Assembly: GCF_907164915.1 (NCBI RefSeq)
Contig: NC_061862.1
Coordinates: forward strand, 142,343,913 to 142,407,912
Source of the DNA: Impatiens glandulifera
Lineage: Eukaryota > Streptophyta > Magnoliopsida > Ericales > Balsaminaceae
Reading direction: 5' to 3'
DNA length: 64,000 nt
The translations under genes were made by a program, and so were the position numbers. Position 1 is the stretch's first letter; every line of letters begins with the position of its first letter. A model generated the notes under the pieces. The model ran no database searches. It was not told the DNA's origin and saw only the letters and a list, made by a program, of their open reading frames with translations. Positions 16,705 through 27,849 of this stretch are shown here, in pieces.

Positions 16705-18276
16705 TGAAAGGATCGGTGGCACCAATAGAGACGGGGGTCTAACTATTGATGACAACTTCTAGCAAAAACAATTTGATAGAAATTCTGTTAGGGATTTATA
16801 TCACTTTCTATTCTTCACAAACCCTTGAAACTCTTGATACGATTCAAGTGCGGAAACGTTTGCTCAAGTTTGAAGCTAAGAACCAATGAAAGAGAAGAGG
16901 ACAAAATGTAAAAGACACAGCAGGTTGTTTATGGATGTTCGGAGCAAACTCTCCAACGTCACCCCTTCTTCCAACCACCGGAAGGATTCATTATACTTTT
17001 ATTTGAATCAAATACAGTTTCAGTAGTAGCTAATTGTTGAACAGAACAGACTCTGTTCAACTTACAGTAAGTTTAAGAATATCACTTAGTTAGACAATAT
17101 TTTGATTCTATCTCTCTTTTGATATACAAACTCACTAAGCAAGTAAAAAATTCGTAAGATAGCGTGTAAGTGCGGCTGCTCATCCGTCGTCCTTGAATTT
17201 AAATAGAAGACAGGTACCAACGGTCGAATCTTCTGCATTGAAACGTGGCAAACACCCATTGGAAAGCCTCCATAGTACACGAGTACAACAGACTATGTGC
17301 ACAAAGATCATGGTCGTACCAATCTGGTAGTGCGCCGGATATTCTTCTGGAATTGTCCTACAAGTAACAAGTAGTGGAAAGAATATTTACTTACGTTGCA
17401 TTCATTCATTGGATGCAACTGACTGTCGTACTGATCTGCACGGATAAGTGGAGCAGGAGTAGCGTACAACTAGTTGATCGTGGGTAGACTGATGCTGACT
17501 TCAAGCAACTGCTGAAGCAATGCATTAGATGTGCTCCATTAGACTGCCAAGTCTAATAAAGTTAGACGCCCGCGTCTAATAGCTGGATCCATTAGACCGC
17601 CAAGTCTAATAGATTTAGACGACACATCTAACTACGGGTCACTTTAGACTAGTCTGAAGGAGTTAGACTCCATACATCTAACTTTCAACTGTTAGACTGC
17701 ACATCTAACTACGTATCTGTTAGACTGTACGTCTAACTACGTATCTGTTAGACTGCACGTCTAATTACGTATCTGTTAGACTGCACGTCTAACTACGTAT
17801 CTGTTAGACTGCATGTCTAACTACGTATCTATTAGACTACACGTCTAACTACGTATCTGTTAGACTACACGTCTAACTACGTATCTGTTAGACTGCATGT
17901 CTAACTACGTATCTATTAGACTACACGTCTAACTACGTATCTGTTAGACTACACGTCTAACTACGTATCTGTTAGACTGCACGTCTAACTACGTATCTGT
18001 TAGACTGCACGTCTTACTACGTATCTATTAGACTACACGTCTAACTACGTATCTATTAGACTACACGTCTAACTACGTATCTGTTAGACTGCACATCTAA
18101 CTAGCAGCGCGTCTAACAACCAACACGTCTAATAAACCTATTTCAAGCTAAGTCTAACTTAGCATGTTTTGATGCACCTGCACACAAACAATTTAGACGG
18201 ATTAGTTTCATTCTTATTTAAGTTTTACACAAGTTCATCATCAAAATACCGTTAGTCAAAATAATTTGACCCAACA
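16705..18276 (-). repeat. 3' LTR of the Sirevirus-like element (1572 bp)
   Basis: Direct repeat of 24573-25952. In element orientation it starts TGTTGGGTCAAAT and ends GATCCTTTCA. It is about 190 bases longer than its partner because it holds about seven more minisatellite units (17693-18105). Confidence 0.92.
17693..18110. repeat. 28-bp hairpin minisatellite in the 3' LTR, about 15 units
   Basis: Each unit contains GTTAGAC, a 5-base loop such as TGCAC, then GTCTAAC, followed by TACGTATCT. The arms are perfect 7-base inverted repeats, so each unit can form a small hairpin. About 15 units occur. Three consecutive units (loop variants GCATG, ACACG, ACACG) appear twice in a row, suggesting an 84-base higher-order duplication. 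Confidence 0.93.
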
Positions 18277-18441
18277 ATTTTCTCCTTTTTTATGATGTTA
18301 GAACTTAAATAAAATATTATAAATGTATAAGTACAGTAGAAAATTCATATCGCAATAGATAGTAAAAGACTATTCAGATATTTCATAGCAACATATAGAT
18401 ATAATTTGATCCATAACATCAGGAATATTTTTCAAAAATAT

Positions 18442-19240
18442 TCAAAGACAACAATATTCAAAAACATCAAGATATTTCCTTCCCCCTGTGTCTAAGGCTA
18501 ATCTTTTCTCTTTCCCCCTTTTTAACATCATTAGGGGAAGAAAACCTAGTGTGCCCTTTTCAGCTAGATATGTTGCTCGGTTTCTTCTCTTCAACCTGAG
18601 CCTACCTACCCGTAGAACATAGTCGAGAACCTTTTGGTTGTTCAGGACTTTGGAAGGATTGAAGTGAAAGCCGTGGCCGGCTTCAGAGAGGAGACAACAG
18701 AGGAACGTGCTGAGAGGAGCATCGTATCCATAAATCTTCTTATGAGAGGAAATTATGTTTACTAGATTGTTGAAGAGAATTTCGACCAATTGATGGCTAC
18801 ACCTCTTGTGATGGCCACCATTATTTCAAAAACTTTGTTGCAGTAGATGTAGGACGAATATTTAACAAGAATGAATTTGAGATTATGTTGTTGAGTAGGG
18901 CATACTCAACCTTCAGACAAGAACTCTTTCCGTGAGAGGCGACTGGAAAGAAATGCCCTTCAAACGATTGATCCGAGAAAGCAAATTTCATCTCAGACAA
19001 GATTTCATTAGAAGAGGGAGGGAACTCGTAGATTCCTTCAGTTGGAAGCTAGAAGAACATGGCAAATGTTTCCTCCGAGAAACAAACGCTTTTGCCAAGA
19101 ATGGTTGCACGAATGTACTCTTTATGATGAAATCTGGCAGTTTCAAAGAATTCACGAACCGCCTGTTCATGAAAGATGCAGTGGGTACGCAAAAATATCT
19201 TTAGCCCATAAGCTTTTAGAGATTCAAACATTGAAACCAT
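18442..19240 (-). pseudogene. Extra ORF between RNase H and 3' LTR (env position), broken
   Basis: Two minus-strand stretches, 19049-19240 and 18442-18789, are joined by readable sequence broken by an in-frame TAG after residues EETFAMFF and by a frameshift near 18840. The first part reads AVREFFETARFHHKEY...GKSVCFSEETFAMFF, followed past the stop by LPTEGIYEFPPSS. The second includes LVNIISSHKK and LSTFLCCLLSEAGHGFHF. The pattern resembles the plant-specific transposon protein domain found in some retrotransposons (from memory, low certainty). No signal peptide or membrane segment is evident, so an envelope role is not supported. Confidence 0.45.
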
Positions 19241-20261
19241 TTATAGAATCACCAAGGTGGATACAGACTTAAAATCTATTTGAAGAGATTTTGGAGAAAG
19301 AGAAGACATTTTATCAAGATGAAGGAAAGATCTTAGAGATTCGAAGTTTCACATAAGGATTTCTTAGAGAGAGATTCGGGAATCCAGAAATGAGATACTC
19401 AATCCTTTGAGTATGACCGTTTATTAAATACAGGAAAGTTAACGTGTGACAATTAACTTGATGATTATATGAACCGTCAAAAACTTAAGAAACCTATTCC
19501 CAAGAGACGCAACTATCATTTAATATTAATCATGAAAAAGTGCTATTAATGTTAGACGTGCAGTGAAAAGTCATCAAAAATTTTAGTCACTCTTTAAATA
19601 TTGAAAGACACTTGTCTTTAATCCATTTGTGAAGTGACTGTTTTATTTTTGGCGGGAAAAGTATATGGACATATACGATGGCAATGGACATTTGTCCCAA
19701 TAGCCAGAAGATGAACAGTCTAATTACATAAGTAGTTAGACGTCTAATTTACTTTCAACATTCTTTACTTCTAATTTGGATATACGTCTATTAGACGTCA
19801 ACGTCTAATCACGTTTGTCTTATAGACGTCAAAAGTCTATTAGACTTTGAACGTCTAATTACGCATATACACCACGTGCAACACATGTGTTTGGTTAGAT
19901 GTGAGCATCCTATTGCTCCTGTCTTATAAACGTATAAACATCTATTAGACGTAGGCGTCTAACCGCACAGGTTATTAACCAAGACATGAATCCAAATGAA
20001 GATAAAAACTGCTTGAGCAAACTCACGTATAAGTAGTTGTGCTTCTTAAATTACTGATCCATTGGACGTATTGAGACCTCTGTCTACTTGTCTGTTCAGT
20101 AATGTTTGAACAGTAGGTTCCCCCTCAGTTCATGCATATAATAAAATCAGTCAAGATCAACAAATCCTAATATATTTCTAAAGTGAGAAAATATTCTCGG
20201 ATAGAGGCTTCGTAAAGATGTTTGCAGTTTGTTGATCTGTTAGGATGTATTCAAGACGAAT

Positions 20262-20486
20262 CTACTTCTGACTGACATGCTCTCGGATGAAGTGGTGTCT
20301 GATTTCGATGTGCTTTGTCCGAGAATGCAGAATTAGATTGTAGGTGATAGATATGGCACTTGTGTTGTCGAAGAAAATTGGAGATTCTTCTGTCTCAATC
20401 CCATAGTCCCTTAGCTGTTGTTGAACCCACAAAAGCTGAGAACAACAACTACTTGCAGCAAAATACTTTGCTTCAGCTGTAGACAT
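20262..20486 (-). pseudogene. Copia RNase H fragment
   Basis: The MSTAEAKYFAASSCCSQLLW motif and a C-terminal HIEIRHHFIREHV block are characteristic of Copia RNase H. It lies in order after reverse transcriptase. The intervening 20487-20957 also encodes RT/RNase H but with several stops. Confidence 0.85.
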
Positions 20487-20957
20487 GACAACCGATGTCT
20501 GCTTCTTGCTGAACCACGAGATTAGACGATCTCCAAGGAACTGACAGGTTCCACTCGTGTTTTTCCTATCTATTTTTCACCATGCATAGTCTGCATCTGA
20601 GAAGCTAGTTAAATTGAAACTACAATCCTTCGGATACCACAGTCCCAAAGTTTGAGTTCCCTTCAGATATTTAAGAATGCATTTAGAATTAGTAAAGTGA
20701 GAGAGTTTCGGATTAGCCTAGAATATTCCATAGACACCCACAACAAATTGAATGTCTGGCCTGTTGGCAGTGAGATAAAGTAGGGATCCGATAAGACCTC
20801 TATAGGTAGTGATGTCTACATTCTGTCCACCATCATCTTTGTCTAGCTTGCTGGAGGAGCTCATTGGAGTAGCTGCAGCAGAGTAGTTCTCCATCCCAAA
20901 CTTCTTCAGCAGCTCTTTGATGTATTTGACTTGATTGATGAATGTTCCTTTTTCAAG

Positions 20958-21758
20958 CTAACGAACTTGAAGGCCGAGGAAGAAGTTTAATTCTCCCATC
21001 ATGCTCATTTCAAATATATCATGCATCAACTTGGCAAATTTCTCACACAATTTGGGGTTAGTTGATCCAAATATAATGTAATCAACATATACTTGAACAA
21101 GTAGGATATGAGAATCTTTAGTAAATCTAAACAGTGTCTTATCAATAGTTCCAATAACGAAATCACGAGCAAACAAAATTTTTGTCAATGTATCATACCA
21201 AGCTCTAGGAGCTTGTTTCAAACCATATAAATCTTTATCAAGTATAAAAACATGGTTTGGTAAAGTGTGATCTACAAAACCGGGTGGTTGCTCAACATAA
21301 ACATCTTCATTTAGCTTACCATTTAAAAATACACTTTTCACGTCCATTTGAAAAACTTTAAAATTCTTAAATGATGCATAAGCTAGGAAGATTATAATTG
21401 CCTCAAGTCTAGCTACAGGTGCAAAAGACTCATCAAAGTCGATGCCTTCCTCTTGTCTGTATCCTTGAGAAACCAATCTGGCTTTGTTTCTAATAACTAG
21501 GCCATCTTCACTAAGCTTGTTTTTAAAGACCCATCTAGTTCCAATAACTAATTGATTAGTTGGTCTTGGAATTAGATGCCACACTTTATTTCTCACAAAT
21601 TGGTTTAACTCTTTCTGCATAACATTGATCCAATCTGGATCAAGAACTCCTTCACCAATTTTCTTTGGTTCAATTAGAGAAATAAAGGCAAAATTGGTCA
21701 TCTCATCCATCAATTGACGTCTTGTCCTACGAGGAGAGTTAGGATTTCCGATGATCAA
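20958..21758 (-). pseudogene. Copia reverse transcriptase
   Basis: A 266-codon frame with the Copia RT hallmarks: [48 protein letters not shown] and [13 protein letters not shown]. The catalytic box reads YVDY where YVDD is expected, so one of the two adjacent catalytic aspartates is replaced by Tyr. It is in the same frame as the upstream 21759-22208 part. Confidence 0.9.
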
Positions 21759-22208
21759 TTATGGTGGATGATTTTTGTTCCATCTGAAGTTGGGACCTAA
21801 AGGATTGGTCATCTGACTAGATGGCTCCGCGTTGTCCGAACTCTCAACATCTTGTTGAACAGGAGTTTGAACGTCTAGTTGGTTCTCAACCGGATTAGCC
21901 ACAAGATAAGACAATGAAATCCGTTTAGCCAGAGCTTCATCGTCACACACAGATTCAAGACTTGTCGCTTCTAATTTGTTAACAAGGTCGATGTGATCAA
22001 TATAATTACTTTCAACAGATTCATCAAAAACAACATGTAGGGACTCCTCAACGGATTGAGTTCTGCTGTTAAATACTCTGTAAGCCTTGCTTACTGAGGA
22101 ATATCTCAGCATGAATCCAGCATCTACTTTAGCATCAAAAGCTGTCAGATAATCCTTCCCATTGTTATGGATAAAACATTTACACCCGAATACCTTAAAG
22201 TAAGACAC
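21759..22208 (-). pseudogene. Copia integrase C-terminal part and linker
   Basis: It begins FKVFGCKCFIHNNGKD, continuing to FDAKVDAGFMLRYSS, the conserved region after the Copia integrase core, then an acidic low-complexity linker leading to RT. The core itself (22209-22594) is readable but broken by stops. Confidence 0.85.
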
Positions 22209-22594
22209 TGTATAATTTTTTCCGTAAAACAGTTCATAGGGTGTTTTATCAAAACGTTTGTTGATTATTGACCGATTTTGTGTGTAGAAAGATGTGTTAT
22301 GGCTTCTGATAAGAATCTCTGAGGAACATCTAATTCAGCAAGCATATATCTCACTACTTCCTTCAGTGTCCTCACTCTCCTCTCAGCAATGTCATTCTGC
22401 TGTGGAGTTCTGGCACTAGACAACTCATGTCTAATACCAGACTCCTCGAGATAAGAGGATAGGCATCTGTTGGTGAACTCAGATCCCTAATCACTTCTAA
22501 TGCAAACAATACTTAAAGATTTCTGGTTCAGAATTCTTCTAAAGATTTTAATCAAATTTTCAGCAGTTTTATCCTTTGATTGTAAAAATGCTAC

Positions 22595-23602
22595 TCATGT
22601 AAATCGTGAAAAATCATCAATAACAATTAGGGTAAATCTCATTCCTCCTAGGCTCTTTACAAGAATTGGACCAAATAGATCCATGTGTAACAGTTCTAAG
22701 CAGCGGCTGAATTGAGATTTCCCTTTACTTTTGAAGGATGATCTGTCCTGTTTGCCTAACTGGCAGGCAGGACAAACCTTGTCCTTAGAAAATAGTAGTT
22801 TAGGCAAACCTAACACTAAATTATTCGAAAAAAGTTGTTGATGGTTTTAAAATTCAGATGATTTAACCTTTTATGCCATGACCATTTTTGGTCATTCTTG
22901 GCAATCTTGCACATAGGATCAGATGTTTTATTTTTCCAGTTCATTTTATAAGAATTTGCTACCCTACTTCCAGTTAATAAAGTATTACCGTGTTGATCCT
23001 TAACTAGGAATGCACGAGTTTGAAAATCAACTGACAAACCGTTATCACATAGTTGACTAATACTAATCAAGTTATAACAAGATTGTCAACAAGTAAGACA
23101 TCATTAATAGTTAGATTACCATGGATAATCTTACCCTTACCATGGTCTTACCTTTCTTGTTGTCACCAAAAGTGATCTTAAGACCTGAGCAATCTGCTAT
23201 ATCAGTAAGAAGTCGTCTGTTTCCTGTCATGTGTCTGGAACAACCGTTGTCCATATACCAAATAGAGTCCTCCAGGAAATCACTCACATGTACCTACACA
23301 AAACAAAATTTACAATCGTTTGGTACCCACATTCACTTGGGTCCTCGGTCAATCAGTCCCTTAGAAATCCATATTTGAGTTATTTTGATGGATTTCCCAT
23401 TTTGTGTTGTGATTAATGCGTATGATTTTGACATATCAGATGCCTTCCTGCTAGCCTCTAATCCCTTAGCTTTTGAAGATGATTTTTTTATAAAAATCCT
23501 TGACTTCTTGTTAGGTGTTAGATTTCCAGACTTGCTGGCTGCATTTAACTTAATTTTCAGCCAGCTAACAGTCGGCGGAACATAAGTTATTTCATTCATC
23601 AA
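22595..23602 (-). pseudogene. Copia protease and integrase N-terminal region, frameshifted
   Basis: Reading the minus strand, a protease site near 23230-23260 reads WYMDNGCSRHMTG, with DNG in place of the usual DSG or DTG. It is followed by the pre-integrase region (MISISQLCDNG, 22816-23070), then the zinc-binding HHCC motif (WHKRLNHLNF ... CPACQLGK) and the start of the integrase core (LLHMDLFGP, DDFSRFT). At least two frameshifts separate the pieces. Confidence 0.85.
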
Positions 23603-23810
23603 AGCTAACTCCTCATGGATTGAATCAGTTTCAGTATCATTTAGACATCATTTGACAAAACTTATTGGCTTAAGCTTGTCAATTGTTGAGCTTAACTTCT
23701 TATAGGGCTGGTTTGGGTCATTGTTATCAAATCCTAAACCGGATTTGGATCTAGTAGGTTTCAACAGACTAATGTGATATTTGAAAGTTTCTCTAGACCT
23801 TGTCCAAGCA

Positions 23811-24521
23811 CTAACAATATAGTTTTTTACCTTTTGTTTTCAGAAGAAAGAGTTTGAATATGTTCCTTGAGCATCTCATTCTTAGATGAGATCTCGACCA
23901 CTTTTTTTCAAAAACATTTGATTCAGATATTTTGTATGAAGAAGAAATATTGGTCTCATATTTTGCTTTCATTTCATAAAAAGAATATGATAACTTCTTG
24001 TAGTCAATGGCCATGTCATTGAGTGCAGTAGTTAATTCATCGGTATATTCTTGTGGGGAAAGATCATTTACCTTGGATTGATCATCTGCCATCAAGCATG
24101 TGACGGCTTCTGTATCCTCTTCAATAGGTGAATCCTCTGAATCATTATCGGCCCATTTGGACTTATTTTTAGCACACATGAAAACTTTCTGATCTTTCTG
24201 GTTCTTCTTAGTTTGGACGGTACAACCATAAATTTGAATCAGCTTCTCCCAAATATCTTTAGCAGAGGAGCAGGATTTGATCTCGCAGAATATATTCATG
24301 TTGATTGATATATATAGGATATCTTTGGCAATGTTATCCAATTTATTTGTCATCTTATCTTCCGTTGTCCACTCACATCTTGGCTTTGCAATCTTTATGA
24401 GACCGTTCGTAATGACACTCCACATATCACAATCAAGAGCAGCCAAGTGAGCTTGCATTCTCATCATCCAATAATCGTAATTTTCTTTCGAAAGCAAAGG
24501 GATCTCATTGATGATAGACAT
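23811..24521 (-). pseudogene. Copia gag (UBN2-like) with internal deletion
   Basis: It begins MSIINEIPLLSKENYDYWMM, the usual start of Copia gag, and continues through WEKLIQIYGC. After this the sequence jumps to the acidic gag tail containing VTCLMADD. The segment that should contain the CCHC zinc knuckle is absent, pointing to an internal deletion. Confidence 0.8.
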
Positions 24522-24572
24522 GATTCAGGTTCTGTAATGCTTTAGAATAGAAAACAGGGCTTTGATACCAAT

Positions 24573-25952
24573 TGAAAGGATCAGTGTCACCAATAGAGAC
24601 GGAGTCTAACTATTGATGACAACTTCTAGCAAAAACGATTTGATAGAAATCCTGTTAGGGATTTATATCACTTTCTATTCTTTACAAACCCTTGCAAACT
24701 CTTGAAGCGATTCAAGTGCGGAAATGTTTGCTCAGGTTTGAAGTTAAGAACCAATGAAAGAGAAGATGACAAAATGTAAAAGATACAACATGTTTTTTAT
24801 GGATATTCAGAGAAAACTCTCCTACCTCACCCCTTCTTCCAACCACTAGAATGATTCACTATAATTTTCTTTGAATCAAATACAGTTTCAGTGTTAGGTA
24901 ACTGTTGAACAGAACAGACTCTGTTCAACTAATAGTATGTTTAAGAATATCACTCAGCTAGACAATGTTTTGATTATATCTCTCTTTTGATGTACAAACT
25001 CAGTAAGCAAGTAAGCAATTCGTAAGATAGCGTGTAAGTGCGGCTGCTCATCCGTTGTCCTTGAAGATCTTTAAATAGAAGATAAGTACTAACGGTCGAA
25101 TCTTCTGCATTGAAACGTGGAAAAAACCCATTGGAAAGCCTCAATAGTACACGAGTACAACAGACTCTATGCACAAATATCGTGGTCATACCAATCTGGT
25201 AGTGCGTCGGATATTCTTCTGGAATTGTCCTACAAGGAACAAGTAGTGGAAAGAATATTTACTTACGTGACATTCATTCATTGGATTCAACTGGCTGTCG
25301 TACTGATCTGCACGGATAAGTGGAGTAGGAGTAGCGTACAGCTAGTTGATCGTGGATAGACTGATGTTGACTTCAAGCAACTGCTGAAGCAAGACCTTAG
25401 ACAAGCTCCATTAGACTACCAAATCTAATGAACTTAGACGTCCGCGTCTAATAGCTGGATCCATTAGACCATCAAGTCTAATAGAGTTAGATGGCACGTC
25501 TAACTACGGGTCACTTCAGACTAGACTGAAGGAGTTAGACTCAATGCATCTAACTTTCAACTGTTAGACTGCACGTCTAACTATGTATCTGTTAGATTGC
25601 ACGTCTAACTACGTATCTGTTAGACTACACTTCTAACTACGTATCTTTTAGACTACACGTCTAACTACGTATCTGTTAGACTGCACGTTTAACTACATAT
25701 TTGTTAGACTGCATGTCTAACTACGTATTTGTTAGACTACACGTCTAACTACGTATCTGTTAGATTGCACATCTAACTAGAAGCGCGTCTAACAACCAAC
25801 ACGTCTAATAAACCTATTTCAAGCTAAGTCTAACTTAGCATGTTTTGATGCACCTACATACAAAAAATTTAGACGAATTAGTTTTATTCCTATTTAATTT
25901 TTACACAAGTTCATCATCAAAATATCGTTAGTCAAAATAATTTGACCAAATA
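24573..25952 (-). repeat. 5' LTR of the Sirevirus-like element (1380 bp)
   Basis: Direct repeat of 16705-18276, next to the primer-binding site at its left edge. It carries about eight minisatellite units (25562-25790) versus about fifteen in the partner. The element-start end has mutated (TATTT instead of TGTTG). Confidence 0.92.
25562..25790. repeat. 28-bp hairpin minisatellite in the 5' LTR, about 8 units
   Basis: Same TTAGAC-loop-GTCTAA unit as at 17693-18110, with more scattered substitutions between units. Confidence 0.92.
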
Positions 25953-26031
25953 GATACCATGGGAGAATGTCCCAGATTTTTTCATTGCTCTGTACCGGAG
26001 GTCCAAACAAGGATTCCTTCATTCTTCAATA

Positions 26032-26447
26032 TTAGATAGAAGGGAAGATTATGCCATTGGGCAAAACTGGCGGTAAGCGCTTGAGTTTGTCAAGAAGGCA
26101 TATGTAGAGGATTAAGGGAGAACTCCTTTTACTCATGGTAGAAGATAGACATGAGTTATTTAGGCCCATTAGCGTTTCGTAAAAATAAAACCAAAGGGAT
26201 ATTTGTTGTCTCTCCACATTTGGTGTGCTACCTCGATGATTCTCGATGAGGATTTACTGTTTGCTGGTGTTAGAAAGAAATGAGCTAATAGAAAAAAATT
26301 GTTGTCCGTCATAAAAATACCCCGAAATTCCTCTATAGTTGGGCACATAAACCTTTTGACGAGGAAATAAGCTTGTTTGACAAGGTTCCAACTTCGTTGC
26401 ATTTCCATCATAAAGGTGGAATTTACTTTGAAATTTATGAACCTCAT
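26032..26447 (-). pseudogene. Interior ORF of the composite insertion, upstream part, unrecognised
   Basis: The minus-strand frame at 26169-26447 (92 codons, with MCPTIEEFRGIFMTDNNFFL) continues after a frameshift in 26032-26217 and then across the former Copia site to 16434-16679. It is hydrophobic and aromatic-rich with no motif I can assign, and could be a diverged transposon-encoded protein. Confidence 0.35.
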
Positions 26448-27189
26448 GATAGGAATGATGCTATAAGATCGATAATTTCATTCATTTATGTGAAAGTTAT
26501 CAATCCAGGGAACCAGCGCGACATTCGTCAACATGAACATCGTCTATGACTGTAAATTCAAAACATTTAAAAATATGCGTTTATTTTAAAAGAAAGGAAC
26601 ATGCTCAAAATGCTCACTTAGATTATACATGCATACACATAATACATATATAATAGTCACATAAGGAGTTGTAGTGACGAGGTATTTTGGTTGTCTAGGC
26701 ACGAAAAACAATTGGCTTTGTGATAGTAACTAGGTTTTTTTGTTCTAAGAGTGGAATGATAAGAGAGTTTTATACATCGATAGTGAAAGGGATAAACTTC
26801 TTCCATAAACCAGGGAATATCTACTCAATTGGGAATTTACCCCACCTTTACAATGTCTGCGTCATATCAAATGACTCATCGCCAAAGGGTGGGGTCGATC
26901 CCGAGTATTCTCATTTTTTCTCTCGCAACATCACTCGGTTTGTAACAAGTTGTCATTCCACATTGACAATCTTTACACATAGGTGTAGAAGTACCGATCC
27001 CAGTCGAGTACTTTTTTGAAGAGGGTGATGCACCCTTTTACACATAAAGGCTATAAAATATGGATAAAACTTAGGCGTCTGTTAAGGTGTTGTACCTTGT
27101 AAGACAAGCCTATTACGTGTGAAAACGTGATACAAATGTTTCAAAAGCCAAGTTTATGTTTTCGAATTAAACCTTTAGTCCCAATAAAG
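26448..27189. other. Interior of the composite insertion without recognised gene
   Basis: A 99-codon plus-strand open frame (26720-27019) is present but has no recognisable features. I see no further structure. Confidence 0.4.
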
Positions 27190-27720
27190 TGGCCAAAAAG
27201 TTATAACCCTTAGAAAAAACCCCCTTTGGAGCGGATCCCTAGTGAAAAGCTCGAGGTTCGAGAAGTTCAACCATAGTTTGTGTGTTAGGAATTTTCTTTT
27301 AAAATAAAACATTATTTTTAAAATGTATCATTAATTCCTAACAGCTCTTTGAAATTAATTGAAAATAATTAATTCTAGAGTTCAATTTTAAATAATCTGG
27401 GAATTTATGATAATCAAATCTCAGTTTGATTTTTTTAAAAATTCTCTAGTTTAAATTAATTAAACATAATTAATTTAAAAGATTGTTTATTTTGAAATAG
27501 TGTCGTCAATTGATTTTTTTGAAAAATCAATATAAGTTTGCATACGTATATAAATGCATTAACTAGAGTTTCTTTTAGTTCGTAGTTTGGTGATACTCGG
27601 AAAAGGGCTTTCACACATCATCCTTCACATCCGTTTTAAAAACGGTCTCTACTTATAAAGTTGGATATTAAAAATCGGTTGTATAATATTTTTATTTTAA
27701 CCCGTTATTCTTCTAGTCCT
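27190..27720 (+). repeat. Internal copy of the outer inverted-repeat block
   Basis: It matches the reverse complement of about 30330-30785, sharing CGAGGTTCGAGAA, TTTAAATTAATTAAACATAA and TAGTTCGTAGTTTGGTGATA. Confidence 0.75.
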
Positions 27721-27849
27721 AGTCATACTTCTAGGTTTTAACATTATTTAAAATATTGAAACAACAATATTTAAAATATAGGTACATGTTACGGATGATA
27801 ACTAGTGTGGAAATACTTGATAAATATTAGTCATTTTTTGAAGGCATTA

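Larger units (their letters stand above)
16705..25952 (-). mobile_element. Sirevirus-like Copia LTR retrotransposon, 9.2 kb, full length but inactive
   Basis: LTRs at 16705-18276 and 24573-25952 flank gag-pol read on the minus strand. The target-site duplication is gatac at 16700-16704 and 25953-25957. In element orientation, the 5' LTR ends CTTTCA and is followed by the primer site TTGGTATCAAAGCC, complementary to initiator tRNA-Met. A purine tract precedes the 3' LTR (about 18277-18295). Order: gag, protease, integrase, reverse transcriptase, RNase H, then an extra ORF before the 3' LTR. Length, long LTRs, CLMAD-type gag tail and the extra ORF suggest Sirevirus. Multiple stops and frameshifts, plus visible LTR divergence, indicate an old copy. 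Confidence 0.9.

Noticed and set aside
17693..18110. Regular short palindromic repeats that resemble a CRISPR array
   Set aside because: The units are directly contiguous with no unique spacers, lie in plant retrotransposon LTRs, and no cas genes exist.
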